This document shows, piece by piece, positions 17,340 through 26,530 of a stretch of 64,000 bases of DNA; within the stretch, counting starts at the first letter, position 1, and each line of letters opens with the position of its first letter. The stretch spans positions 124,001 to 188,000 of the forward strand of contig JADJSV010000018.1 of assembly GCA_016711505.1 (NCBI GenBank), written 5' to 3'. The notes beneath the pieces were generated by a model that ran no database searches, was not told the origin of the DNA, and saw nothing but the letters and a program-made list of their open reading frames with translations. This DNA comes from Bacteroidota bacterium (lineage in GTDB: Bacteria > Bacteroidota > Bacteroidia > AKYH767-A > 2013-40CM-41-45). The position numbers and the translations under genes are program-made.

Positions 17340-19809
17340 ATGAAGTATTTAATTGTATTCTTTTTTTTTCTTGTTTCAAATGTTATCGCTCAGACGAATT
17401 TTGTATCCTATGGTAAAGCATCAGATCTTTCATCATATGCCGATGTACCATCACAAAGCTCATTGCAGTGTGTGATCAGTTCAGATTTTAATGAAGACGG
17501 AATTGAAGATATTGCAATGATTGGTCGGCCGTCAGGTGGAACGGTTGACCGGATCACCATTTTTTCCGGACACTGTGAGAATTATCTGGAACAGACACTT
17601 TTTTCTTTCGACTGTACTTTTATGGAAGAAGCTGATATTCTTCAGGCAGGTGATTTTAACAATGATAATCATCTCGATCTTATTGTTGGAGGTAAAGGCC
17701 CATTAAGCTTTTTCAGTGGCGATGGTAGTGGAGCGTTCACATTTGTAGATACGCTTTCAATTCCTTCGGTTTCTTTTATTTCAACTTATTATGAAGTCGC
17801 ATGTAGTGATTTTGATCATGACACGAATTTAGATCTTGCAGTTTTTGTAACGGATAATGCTCATTATTACCGTCAATCGTATATGTTGAATGGGAGCGGC
17901 AATTTTTCTTTCGGAGTGCCTAATGTATTAGATATAAATTTCCATGGAAGCCATCTTCATTCAATCGATGTTAATGGTGATGGATTTAATGATCTGGTTG
18001 GAAGTGCAAGTATGATACTTCTGAATAACGCGGGAACATTTAATATTCCGGCCTTCAATAGCAGCACGATTTTTATTCAGAATATGAAAGAGGTCTATTT
18101 TGAAAATACCGACGCTGATGCCTTTCATTGAATATTATACGATAAACGATACGATTTTATTTTGCGGTGAATTAAATTACAATGTTTCTGCACAACCATT
18201 AATATACAGAATCCCTGCAACCAGAACTCTTTCATTTACTATGGGCGATTTTGATTATGATGGCATTAAAAATGATTTCGCATATAGTTTTGATACAGCA
18301 GTTTCTAATATTGGATTTTCACATTTATATTTATTTAATAATGTAAGAATAAATTCCGGCGGTTATGGAAAAATAACCAGCCTTGAACTGGACGGAATCG
18401 GCTCTTCACTTCTTTTTTGCAGTAGTTATTATATGAATTTCGGAAGATTTTTACGCTTTTATCGTAATGCTGCGTATTTCCGTTTCACTCCGGGTGAAAC
18501 TTTTCCTTCCGGTGATTATGGTACCGGTATTGCAGTTGCAGACTTCGGTATGGATGGTTTTGATGACATCGCAGCAATCTGTAAAAATTCAATCAATGTG
18601 AATTTATACTATGGAGCTCCATGTTCATTTAAAAAAATACAACAGAATTAATATCGGTGTTGCACAATGCATATCGATTGGTACAGGAAATTTCAATACG
18701 GATTCATTTCCGGATCTTGTTTTAGGAAATGTACTTAACGACAGTCTTTATATTTATCTGAACGATGGTGCAGGAAATTTTCCGTCTAAAGTATCGTATG
18801 CCGGAGGACATGCAATTTATGAATTGAAGGTTGGTGATCTTAATAAGGATGGCTTCGATGACGTTGTAAGTCTTTCACATTCCCCTTCGTATGTTGGTGT
18901 ACACATGGCTGATTCTCTGGGAGGACTAGGCTTACCGGATGTATCTACCGGAACAGCAGGCGGAATAACAGTGCGGGGTGACGGACTTATTGTCAAAGAT
19001 TACAATAATGATGGAAACCTGGATGTCTGTAATGCTCATGGTGCAGCTGCAGCAAATGGTTACTCAGTTTTATATGGTGATGGAACCGGTGAACTTCCTC
19101 AGAATACAAGGACAACTTATTCTTCGGGACATTACATTTTTGCTTATCCGACAAATATTAACAATGATAGTTACACAGATCTTGTCCTTCAGAATTTTTT
19201 ATCCAATACTTTTATGTCAGTCTGTGCTGATACAACAGGCAACTGGATAGATCCCAACTGTGGTGGCGCTACAATTAATTTTCCTGCAAACAATATTGCA
19301 GGATGTGATTTCAACAATGATTCTCTGGAAGATTTTGTAACAACATGGGATGGCGTCAGTAATACTATGGCAATGGTGATACTTCGTAATTCTGCAAATA
19401 CATTTGCTGAGGAAACTTTAAATGTAGGCACAGCTCCTGTATCACCACAAACAGGTGATATCAATGGTGACGGAAAAGATGATATTATAATCGGTAACCA
19501 GAGTTCAGATGATATTTCTGTTTGGATCAACAATCTTCCGAATGGTCCGGTCAATGTATATGAACAATCAGAGGAAAGATCTTTTATTGTCTATCCAAAT
19601 CCGGCATCAGAAAGAATTACTTTTAACAGGCATGGTGCGCAACCTGCTGTATTGAGCATCTTCAATTCACTTGGCGAAAAGTTAATAGAAATTACACTAA
19701 ATAATTTTAGTGAAGAAGTTTCTGTTTCTGACCTTAAATCGGGTTTTATTTCTGTACAATAATGGAAAATTCAGAAAGGACAACCACGAGGTTTGTGATA
19801 GCTCGGTAA
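17340..19809 (+). CDS. FG-GAP/VCBS-repeat T9SS protein, three frame breaks
   Basis: Surface protein of about 820 residues. The signal peptide (IVFFFFLVSNVIAQ) is followed by FG-GAP/VCBS-type calcium-binding repeats: DFNEDGIEDIAMIG, DFNNDNHLDLIVGG, DVNGDGFNDLVG, DLNKDGFDDVVS, DYNNDGNLDVCN, DINGDGKDDIIIG. Such repeats form integrin-like beta-propellers. The T9SS tail begins FIVYPNPASERI. Frames change near 18125, at the A6 run near 18630, and near 19745. At 19745 adding one T to ggttttatt turns a dead end into the expected tail FYFCTIMENSERTTTRFVIAR-like end with a stop at 19807-19809. That restored tail is strong evidence the break is an artefact. Confidence 0.8.
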
Positions 19810-19899
19810 TTGCGCAACGCCTTTATAAATTTCAAACTTGGAAGTAAAGAGAATTAGTTACCTGATTTCATTTATTCGTTTATTCACTGTTTGTTATTG

Positions 19900-20514
19900 T
19901 TACTTTAAACGAATTCCTATTCCAAATTCTAAAGTAAAATTTGCAAGATTAGTATCTATAGAATATATGTCACTTGTTTGTATTGGATAAGGAGTGAGTG
20001 GAAGATACATGCGGTAACTGAAGAAATATTTTTTAGCTCCGATTTTCAAATTATACATAATACCCATGTCCGGTGAAACACCCGATGAAGAAGCTGAAAA
20101 ATCTCGAATTCCCGGATTGTTCATAGTTTCTTTGAAAGCATCATATTTTATTCCTGCAATCAGAGAAAATGTATGTGAGGAATGCTTGGAATATACCGAA
20201 GCTCCGATTCCCAACTTCTGACTTAGGGAGTAGTTGTAATTTGTTTTGATGTAATTGAAATCACGAAGGAAGGCATTATTGTATGAATATGAAGTGTGAG
20301 AAACCAGGCTCAGATGTTTTTTAAAATTCCATTGAACCAGATTGCTTACCAGCAGATCTGAAATTGGCCATGGTTTTATAGCAATTGCCGGTTCGATCGT
20401 TAATTTTCTTTCTAATGATTGTTCATTTCTTGTGTTGTCTGAACTTATTTGTGCTGCTGATTCCGCTAAATTTAAAAGTAGAATAATGAATAGGATCTGG
20501 TTTTTTATTTTCAT
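19900..20514 (-). CDS. Predicted outer-membrane barrel protein
   Basis: 204 residues with a signal peptide (LFIILLLNLAESAAQ). The mature protein is built of amphipathic strands (LSLVSHTSYSYNN, HTFSLIAGIKYDA, KKYFFSYRMYLPL) and ends FTLEFGIGIRLK, as expected for a small barrel. No named family is recognised. It sits downstream of the broken esterase gene on the same strand. Confidence 0.55.
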   Translation of the reverse strand: MKIKNQILFIILLLNLAESAAQISSDNTRNEQSLERKLTIEPAIAIKPWPISDLLVSNLVQWNFKKHLSLVSHTSYSYNNAFLRDFNYIKTNYNYSLSQKLGIGASVYSKHSSHTFSLIAGIKYDAFKETMNNPGIRDFSASSSGVSPDMGIMYNLKIGAKKYFFSYRMYLPLTPYPIQTSDIYSIDTNLANFTLEFGIGIRLK

Positions 20515-20543
20515 TTTGTTGGATTTTTTAGATTGATTCTTTA

Positions 20544-20988
20544 TTATTTATTCAAAAAATAGAATGTCAGTCCTTCTTTTATATTTGGTTTCTTTGAACC
20601 GCTATGATCCATGTGTGAAACAATATTTTGCTATGAATGATTCTGCACCACCGCCCCCGGCATTAGTTACAGTAGGAGTATAATCTTGCGATCTGTCATT
20701 TCCATATCCAATACTTATCACAAGGACATTTGATTTTGAAAGATCACCGCTTATTTGTTTACATTTTTCAGCAACATAGTCGAAGTTCTCTTCACCATCC
20801 AGAACGTAGATGGAAGAATATTTTTGTGAGCCCGGATCATAGTTTTCCGGTAAGCCAATTTTAATTATAAAGTTTGCTCCAGCGAATGTTGAATTAATTG
20901 ATAACTCTTTCGTAAGACTAAGGTTGAACTCCTCTTTGTTGCATGATGCAAGACTCAGGATGAGAAGAAGTGAAACTAGATTTTTCAT
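20544..20988 (-). pseudogene. Esterase-type lipoprotein with internal deletion
   Basis: The N-terminus is a lipoprotein signal (ILSLASC, start ATG 20986-20988). About 100 residues of an esterase-D/IroE-like alpha/beta hydrolase follow: KIGLPENYDPGSQKYSSIYVLDGE, VLVISIGYGNDRSQDYTPT, GGGGAESFI. After that the sequence jumps, in another frame, to a plausible hydrolase C-terminus (MDHSGSKKPNIKEGL ... FYFLNK) ending at 20544. The middle, which should contain the nucleophile Ser elbow and catalytic Asp, is missing (more than 100 residues by family expectation). So this is not simply a base-call slip. It is either a real internal deletion or an assembly collapse. Confidence 0.6.
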
Positions 20989-21102
20989 TTGTGTCGGTTG
21001 TTTTGATTTGTGAAGCAAAAAGTATATCCGACCGACTCGGTAAGTGTTATAGGACTTTGAGTAATGTTTATATAATTTTTGGATTTGTTTCCCGGAGAGG
21101 GA

Positions 21103-21162
21103 CGCAGATTTTCGCAGAAAACACTCAGATGGGATGCAGATTTAAAAATCTGCGCTCGAGGG
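21103..21162. repeat. Short 'gcagat/atctgc' palindrome
   Basis: The perfect hairpin gcagatttaaaaatctgc lies at about 21139-21158, preceded by a related gcagattttcgcagaaaa. It belongs to the same sequence vocabulary as the larger array at 24.1-24.7 kb and the diverged stretch at 43.26-43.37 kb. Confidence 0.6.
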
Positions 21163-21208
21163 AAATAAATACAGATATTATTTCTTGCAAATATTTTCAA
21201 AAAAACTC

Positions 21209-21508
21209 CTAAAGCTCACTAACAGCAGACTCAATCTTCCGTATCATCACCGGCGCAATATCAAAGCCACGCATGCGCCAGATCTCTTTGCGGTTTTGAT
21301 AGAGAATAAAAGTTGGTACACTCATAATGTGTAATGATGCAGCAAGATCGGGTTGCTCGTCGATGTTCACTTTTTCGAGCGTGATCTTTCCATTAAAATG
21401 CTTTAGCACATCATCAATAACCGGTAATGCCCACTTGCAGGGCTCACACCAGTCAGCATAAAAATCAACGATCACAAGATCATCGGAAGCCGGAAAGTTC
21501 TCTGACAA
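21209..21508 (-). CDS. Thioredoxin-family protein
   Basis: 99 residues, cytosolic. The active site WCEPCK has Cys21 and Cys24, and the cis-Pro motif is MSVPTF, with the usual DFYADW strand and a C-terminal helix. The CEPC dipeptide differs from the CGPC of housekeeping thioredoxin. The start codon lies 11 nt downstream of the stop of the MBL-rhodanese gene, so the two form an operon. In that context it may reduce protein persulfides or disulfides formed during sulfide/persulfide handling, which is inference from context. Confidence 0.85.
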   Translation of the reverse strand: MSENFPASDDLVIVDFYADWCEPCKWALPVIDDVLKHFNGKITLEKVNIDEQPDLAASLHIMSVPTFILYQNRKEIWRMRGFDIAPVMIRKIESAVSEL

Positions 21509-21519
21509 AATAAAAAAAG

Positions 21520-22917
21520 TTAATTCGTTGCAAGATTTGCAGGTGCACCTAATGAAATTGGTACAGCAGTATCTTTTATTTTACTCCAGCCGTGATGAAC
21601 ATTCACAATATTATTAAAGCCTTTCGCTTTTAATATTGATGCAGCGATCATCGAACGATAACCACCTGCGCAATGAACATAAACCGGTTCACTCTTGTTT
21701 ATTTCAGAAGTGTTCTCTGCAAGTTCGTTTAAAGGAATTACGGTTGCATTGGTAATGTGACCACCCTCTGCTTCAGAGATCTTTCTTACATCAAGAACAG
21801 CCGCACCTGAACTAACTTTAGTTACCAGCTCGGATGGCTCAATAGATGTTATAGTATCAATTTTCTTCCCGGAATTTTTCCATGTGTCAAAACCTCCTTG
21901 TAAATAGCCGGCAACATTTTCATAACCAACACGCGCAAGACGAAGCAAACTTTCTTCTTCTTTACCTGAATCGCAAACTAAAACGAGGTTCTTTGTTATG
22001 TCTACAACTGTTCCAACCCACACAGCAAACATTCCATTCAAACCAATGTTGACCGATCCGGGAATAAATCCTTTTTCAAAATCATCCGGAGTGCGAGTGT
22101 CCAGTACAAGTGAACCGTTTCCTATTGCATCTTCCACTTCATCCGGTGAAAGTGCTTTTCTGTTTTTTGTAAGAACAGACGCAAGTGACGAATAACCATT
22201 CTTATTGATACGTGCATCACTGAAAAAATATTGCGGTGGTGGAGTAAGTCCGGTTGTAAGTTCTTTAATGAATTCTTCTTTACTCATATTCTGCAATGCA
22301 TAATTTGTAGCTTTCTGCTGACCAATTGTGCTGACAGTTTCTTTTCCTAAATTTTTTCCGCATGAAGATCCCGGACCGTGAGCCGGATAAACGATAACTT
22401 CATCAGGTAATGTTTTGATCTTTGTATTCAGAGATTCATACATCATTCCTGCTAATTCTTCTTTACTCATTTTACCGTCGAGAAGATCGGGACGACCAAC
22501 ATCACCTACAAAAAGAGTATCACCGGTGAAAATGCTGTGCTCCTGATAACTTTTGTCAAGTAACAAATAGCAAACAGATTCAGGAGTATGTCCGGGAGTA
22601 TGCAATGCACGGATCGTTACATCTCCGATCTTGAATTCTTCGCCATCCTTTGCTTTGTATGTTTCATACCCTGTTTCAGCTTTCGAACCAAAAACAATAG
22701 TCGCCCCTGTCTGATGCGCAAGATCAATATGTCCGCTTACAAAGTCTGCATGAAAATGTGTTTCGAATACATACTTAATACGCGCTCCACGTGATTTTGC
22801 CAGTTCGATATACAGATCTGTTTCACGGATCGGGTCTATGATGGCCGCTTCACCGTTAGATTCAATATAATACGCCGCTTCGGCCAGACAGTTTGTGTAA
22901 AGTTGTTGAACGTACAT
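21520..22917 (-). CDS. MBL-fold persulfide dioxygenase-like protein with two rhodanese domains
   Basis: 465 residues, cytosolic. The N-terminal metallo-beta-lactamase domain (1 to about 230) has the metal motif THFHADFVSGH (His54, His56, Asp58), TPGHTPESVCYLL, FTGDTLFVGDVGRPDL and YPAHGPGSSCG. This layout is that of ETHE1-type persulfide dioxygenases, which oxidise glutathione or low-molecular-weight persulfides to sulfite. Two rhodanese domains follow. The first has LVCDSGKEEE at its active-site position. The second has the active loop HCAGGYRS with its Cys. The fusion should channel sulfane sulfur between transfer and oxidation. It leads an operon with the thioredoxin and is divergent from the YeiH transporter. 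Confidence 0.9.
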   Translation of the reverse strand: MYVQQLYTNCLAEAAYYIESNGEAAIIDPIRETDLYIELAKSRGARIKYVFETHFHADFVSGHIDLAHQTGATIVFGSKAETGYETYKAKDGEEFKIGDVTIRALHTPGHTPESVCYLLLDKSYQEHSIFTGDTLFVGDVGRPDLLDGKMSKEELAGMMYESLNTKIKTLPDEVIVYPAHGPGSSCGKNLGKETVSTIGQQKATNYALQNMSKEEFIKELTTGLTPPPQYFFSDARINKNGYSSLASVLTKNRKALSPDEVEDAIGNGSLVLDTRTPDDFEKGFIPGSVNIGLNGMFAVWVGTVVDITKNLVLVCDSGKEEESLLRLARVGYENVAGYLQGGFDTWKNSGKKIDTITSIEPSELVTKVSSGAAVLDVRKISEAEGGHITNATVIPLNELAENTSEINKSEPVYVHCAGGYRSMIAASILKAKGFNNIVNVHHGWSKIKDTAVPISLGAPANLATN

Positions 22918-22959
22918 GGGGGGGGTATTTGGGTGTAAAGATACGAAATGGAAGTAAAT

Positions 22960-23023
22960 GTTTGCAGGTTAACAGGTTTGCAGGTTTCAGGTTGGTAACC
23001 TGCAAACCTGTTAACCTGCAAAC
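22960..23023. repeat. Perfect 27-bp inverted repeat between the sulfur genes
   Basis: Arms 22960-22986 and 22997-23023 are exact reverse complements around a 10-nt loop. Each arm itself contains the half-repeat gcaggtt twice. It lies in the 188-bp divergent intergenic region between the persulfide dioxygenase and the transporter. It could be a mobile palindrome, a hairpin in a leader RNA, or an operator. It resembles none of the other repeat families in the window. Confidence 0.85.
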
Positions 23024-23105
23024 CGTTCAACCTATACCTTTCCATTGTCGTGAACCCGCGAATTTAATTGCAGAAACACTTTTTTTCACGACCTTTCGCC
23101 CATCC

Positions 23106-24092
23106 ATGAAAACGGAACTGCCCACACCAATCCCGGACAAACCTAACAGTCTGATCGTTACCTTATTTTTTGTTTTTATAGGATTGATTGTTTTTTTGCA
23201 ATTATCTCCATCTCTATCTCTTTTAATGGGACTTGCAATTGGAATTTTTGCCGTTAACCCCTTTGCCAAAAAATCAAAAACGGTCACCAAATACCTTTTG
23301 CAGGGTGCCGTGATCGGTCTTGGATTCGGAATGAATTTCACAGCAGTCGTTGCCGCCGGGAAAGATGGCTTTGTGTTTACGTTACTCACTATTTCGGCTG
23401 CAATCGGACTTGGATTTATTCTGGGAAAAATGCTGAAAGTAGACAAGATCATTTCATATCTGATAAGTGTTGGTACAGCCATTTGCGGAGGAAGTGCAAT
23501 TGCTGCTATCAGTCAGGTTGTAGAGGCTGATGAAAAAGATATTTCTATTTCAATAGGAACTGTTTTTATTCTTAATGCAGTTGCTCTTTTTATTTTTCCA
23601 CCGATTGGACATTATTTTGGTCTGACGCAAGAGCAATTTGGAATATGGGCAGCGATCGCAATTCATGATACCAGTTCTGTTGTCGGTGCAGCTGCGCAGT
23701 ATGGAAATGAATCATTGATGATTGCAACAACGATAAAGTTAGCACGGGCTTTGTGGATCATACCAATGGCATTTCTTACCTCCTTTATTTTCAAAAAACA
23801 AAGTAGTGCCTCCGCATTTCCCTGGTTTATTTTATTTTTTATTCTTGCATCATTAGTGAATACCTATGCAGCAATTCCGGAAGGAATAAAATCAGGAGTG
23901 TTGATGTTATCAAAGATCGGATTCAGTGTTACATTGTTTTTGATCGGTACAAGTATCTCTTTAAAGAACATCAAAGCCGTCGGACCACGACCACTTTTGC
24001 AGGGAATAATTTTGTGGCTTGTAATTTTGACGGGGTCGTTGTTTATAGTGATGCATTTGATGGGAAATTTTTTTTTCGCGATTGTTTGCTAA
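23106..24092 (+). CDS. YeiH/UPF0324-family membrane transporter
   Basis: 328 residues from the ATG at 23106; earlier in-frame codons would translate the palindrome and are unlikely. About 9-10 hydrophobic helices. Family signatures are TAICGGSAIAAISQV, the FPPIGHYFGL loop, and AIHDTSSVVGAAAQYG. Proteins of this family are annotated as putative sulfate exporters (PSE). Placed head-to-head with a persulfide dioxygenase, which makes sulfite, a role in sulfite or sulfate/organosulfonate efflux is reasonable but not proven. Confidence 0.85.
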   Translation: MKTELPTPIPDKPNSLIVTLFFVFIGLIVFLQLSPSLSLLMGLAIGIFAVNPFAKKSKTVTKYLLQGAVIGLGFGMNFTAVVAAGKDGFVFTLLTISAAIGLGFILGKMLKVDKIISYLISVGTAICGGSAIAAISQVVEADEKDISISIGTVFILNAVALFIFPPIGHYFGLTQEQFGIWAAIAIHDTSSVVGAAAQYGNESLMIATTIKLARALWIIPMAFLTSFIFKKQSSASAFPWFILFFILASLVNTYAAIPEGIKSGVLMLSKIGFSVTLFLIGTSISLKNIKAVGPRPLLQGIILWLVILTGSLFIVMHLMGNFFFAIVC

Positions 24093-24103
24093 TTTTTACA
24101 CGC

Positions 24104-24675
24104 TATTAATATTTATTCAATTGAAAAATCTGCGATAATATTAAAAAATTTATACAAATTTTATGATCTGCGGGATCTGCGGAGGAATTTAAGCGCAATT
24201 TTTTTCTCCCGCAGATCTCGCGGATCCCGCAGATTTAACGCAGATATAACTTCGTGTAATATTTATTTTTGAACCTAATCATAAAGAATATTTCAGGTAA
24301 TTTTTTTCTCCCGCAGATCTCACAGATCCCGCAGATTTTGCGCAGATTGTTTGACTTAATTTTTTTACAAGCTATTAATATTTATTCAATTGAAAAATTA
24401 TTCAGGATAATATTAAAAAAATTTTACACGACTTATATCTGCGGGATCTGTGAGATCTGCGGGAAAATTTAAGCGCAATTTTTTTCTCCCGCAGATCTCG
24501 CGGATCTCGCAGATTTAGCGCAGATATAAGTCGTGTAATATTTATTTTGAATCTAATCATAAAGAATATTTCAGGTAATTTTTTTTCTCCCGCAGATCTC
24601 GCAGATTTAGCGCAGATATAACTTCGTGTAATATTTATTTTGAACCTAATCATAAAGAATATTTCAGGTCACACA
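24104..24675. repeat. Nested palindromic repeat array, 'gcagatct' family
   Basis: It fills the 668-bp gap between the transporter and the Uma2-like gene. Four copies of a B unit start tttttctcccgcagatct and run into gcagatataa-cttcgtgtaatatttatttt (beginning near 24205, 24302, 24482 and 24583; the second is cut short and the last lacks an internal piece). Two copies of an A unit, gctattaatatttattcaattg ... gatctgcgg (near 24104 and 24371), carry the same core inverted, so A and B pair with each other. Apparent small open frames on both strands are by-products of the repeats. Confidence 0.85.
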
Positions 24676-24760
24676 TTTCAGATTGGGGAATTGGATCTTT
24701 TAGAAAAAAAATTCTTAAAGAAAGATCCGGAAACCTGTTACATGTAACCTGAAAAATAAT

Positions 24761-25192
24761 TCACGCTGCTGAAAGATTTCTCGAAAACCATTCTCTGAAA
24801 CGATAAAGCGGAACGGAAAGAATTTCTGCATATGCAACTTCTACGAATGTTCCTTCGCTTCGTTTGTATTGTAACCAACGATTTGTTTCGGGAAGAAAAA
24901 TGAACAATTCTTCAAGTGCAGAATTTACCGCTAATTGTTTTGTGGTGGAAAATGTTTGTTCCAGATCACTCTCGCGTGAGATTTCGATGGCAACGACCGG
25001 TGTAGTTTTAATATCTCCTGAATAAATCACTACATCCGGTTCGTTGAAATCTGAAGGGCTTAACCTCCCCTCATAAACCACATCGAATTTTTTATTGTCT
25101 ATACAAAGCGAAATAAAATAAGTCATCAAACGGGAAAGAAATTTTTTGTTCGAGTCGATGCCCGTGTTCCAGTTTTTATTTAAAGTTATCAT
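24761..25192 (-). CDS. Uma2-like (DUF820) protein, possible restriction-endonuclease fold
   Basis: 143 residues, cytosolic. The order of motifs fits the Uma2 family of PD-(D/E)xK-fold proteins: PDVVIYSGDIK, VVAIEISRESD, then TKQLAVNSALEELFIFLPETNRW, where the usual K/Y-x-x-x-G-x-x-E-x-W-x-V pattern is modified. The family is often found in multicopy in cyanobacteria and some Bacteroidota, and its function is unresolved. It is shorter than most members (about 190), missing an N-terminal segment, so it may be an eroded copy. It abuts the repeat array. Confidence 0.45.
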   Translation of the reverse strand: MITLNKNWNTGIDSNKKFLSRLMTYFISLCIDNKKFDVVYEGRLSPSDFNEPDVVIYSGDIKTTPVVAIEISRESDLEQTFSTTKQLAVNSALEELFIFLPETNRWLQYKRSEGTFVEVAYAEILSVPLYRFREWFSRNLSAA

Positions 25193-25214
25193 GGCTGTTT
25201 TTTAAAAAATCGTT

Positions 25215-25246
25215 ATTTTTTTTGCTTTTTGCTTTTTGCTTTTTGT
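25215..25246. repeat. ttttgc microsatellite
   Basis: About four copies of a 7-nt unit (tttttgc) upstream of the Uma2-like start. With the next repeat it lies in the 539-bp stretch 25193-25731. There, only a weak Lys/Arg-rich open frame on the minus strand (25376-25669, 97 codons, ending in a hydrophobic segment) was seen, and I do not call it a gene. Confidence 0.7.
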
Positions 25247-25319
25247 TTAATCCTTAATCTTTAAAGTGTGAATTACTGATGCGTGAATTGTACTTTCAAA
25301 TGTGAATGTCTCTTTTTTC

Positions 25320-25371
25320 TTTTCACTTCATTCCACTTCATTCCACTTCTTTCCACTTCATTCCTCTTCTT
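25320..25371. repeat. 11-nt tandem repeat (cattccacttc)
   Basis: About four to five imperfect tandem copies of cattccacttc, one variant with ctttccacttc. Purely pyrimidine-rich on this strand. No function is apparent. Such tracts vary in length between strains. Confidence 0.75.
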
Positions 25372-25731
25372 TATATTAAAGTTTAAATAATGCAAACGCC
25401 TTAATCGTTTGATGAACGACAAAGTAAACCGAAAACCAAAACAACAAGACCGAAGAATAAAATGCCCGTGATGCTGTTCGTTTAATTGTTTTCAGAACTT
25501 TCGTTATCTGAAATCTTTTTTTCTGTTTCTGTTTCTTTGTGGTTCGATCAGCGAGAATTGAAAAGCATCGGCCGCAAATCCTTTGTTTTGATAGATACTT
25601 TCGAACGACAATGTTTCTTTGTTCATCAGCTTTAGAAGAATCGTTTTCATCTGATTTGTTTTTCTGCAAATTTATATACAGTTTTATCCTCAGGCTTTAA
25701 GACAGTACTACCATTACGTTAAGCGTATCTG

Positions 25732-26211
25732 ATGTCATCAATCAAAACTCTTTATCTGATCAGACATTCGAAGGCAGATTTTCCTTCCGATGGTATTACT
25801 GATTTCGAACGTCCATTAACTCAGCAAGGTGTCAGTGACTCACACCGTGTTGCTTTAAAACTCTCAACAGCAAATGTGGAATGGGATCTTGTAATTTCAA
25901 GTCCGGCTTTCAGGGCGGTTAATACAGCAATTATTTTTTCGAAAGAACTGGGCTTTCCTGCATCACAGATTTTGCTTGATGAAAACCTATATGAATCCGG
26001 CGTTCGCGACTACCTTCAGGTGGCTAATTCGATCGGCGATGAAGTTAAATCGGCTGCTATTTTCGGACATAATGAAACGATTAGTGAATTTGCCACCTAT
26101 TTGACCGGAAAGATTGCCGATTTCCCGACTTCAGGAGTGGTAATTATCAGTATTTCAACTAGTTGGAACGAAATATCGGGCGGAGCCGCTGATCTTACCG
26201 GTCAATATTAA
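25732..26211 (+). CDS. sixA: SixA-like phosphohistidine phosphatase
   Basis: 159 residues, cytosolic member of the histidine phosphatase superfamily. The catalytic RHSKA motif is at 11-15 (His12 phospho-acceptor), followed by FERPLTQQG, DLVISSPAFRAVNTA (the Arg of the phosphate pocket) and the second His, His113, in FGHNETISEF. Length and motif order fit SixA, which dephosphorylates phosphohistidine on phosphotransfer proteins. No partner is adjacent. It stands alone, preceded by the microsatellite region. Confidence 0.85.
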   Translation: MSSIKTLYLIRHSKADFPSDGITDFERPLTQQGVSDSHRVALKLSTANVEWDLVISSPAFRAVNTAIIFSKELGFPASQILLDENLYESGVRDYLQVANSIGDEVKSAAIFGHNETISEFATYLTGKIADFPTSGVVIISISTSWNEISGGAADLTGQY

Positions 26212-26530
26212 TCTGAATTGTACTGACGACGTTTTCAAAAAACGGGGCCCGAAAAATGGAGAAATTCCAATTATTCCGTTAACGACACTATTTAGTGGGT
26301 GAAAGACTATTCTATTATATTGTAAAATTTTGTGATAAATGCTCTCATTTTAATTGCTTTTACTATCTTGTTTGCCCCTTAAACCGTGAAGATTCGATTT
26401 ACAAGCAAAAAAGTGTGGACTTGTGATTTAATATTCACCTAATGTTGTAGCAAAGGAGAAGCTATTTCTTTGCAAAAAGTTTGAAGGGCATAGTTTTCAT
26501 AAGCTATGATTCGGATTTAAAAAAAGACTC
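26212..26530. other. 319-bp AT-rich intergenic region, nothing recognised
   Basis: It lies between sixA and the first large surface gene. A short GC-rich patch (acggggcccg near 26260) could be the end of a weak hairpin. No convincing promoter pair, repeat family member or open frame was found. It presumably holds the promoter of the 26531 gene. Confidence 0.4.

Noticed and set aside
24269..24653. Small open frames on both strands within the repeat array
   Set aside because: They are translations of the palindromic units, mirrored on both strands, and have no independent coding signal.
25376..25669. A Lys/Arg-rich 97-codon open frame on the minus strand
   Set aside because: No start context, no recognisable domain and composition driven by neighbouring microsatellite DNA. 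I could not support a gene.
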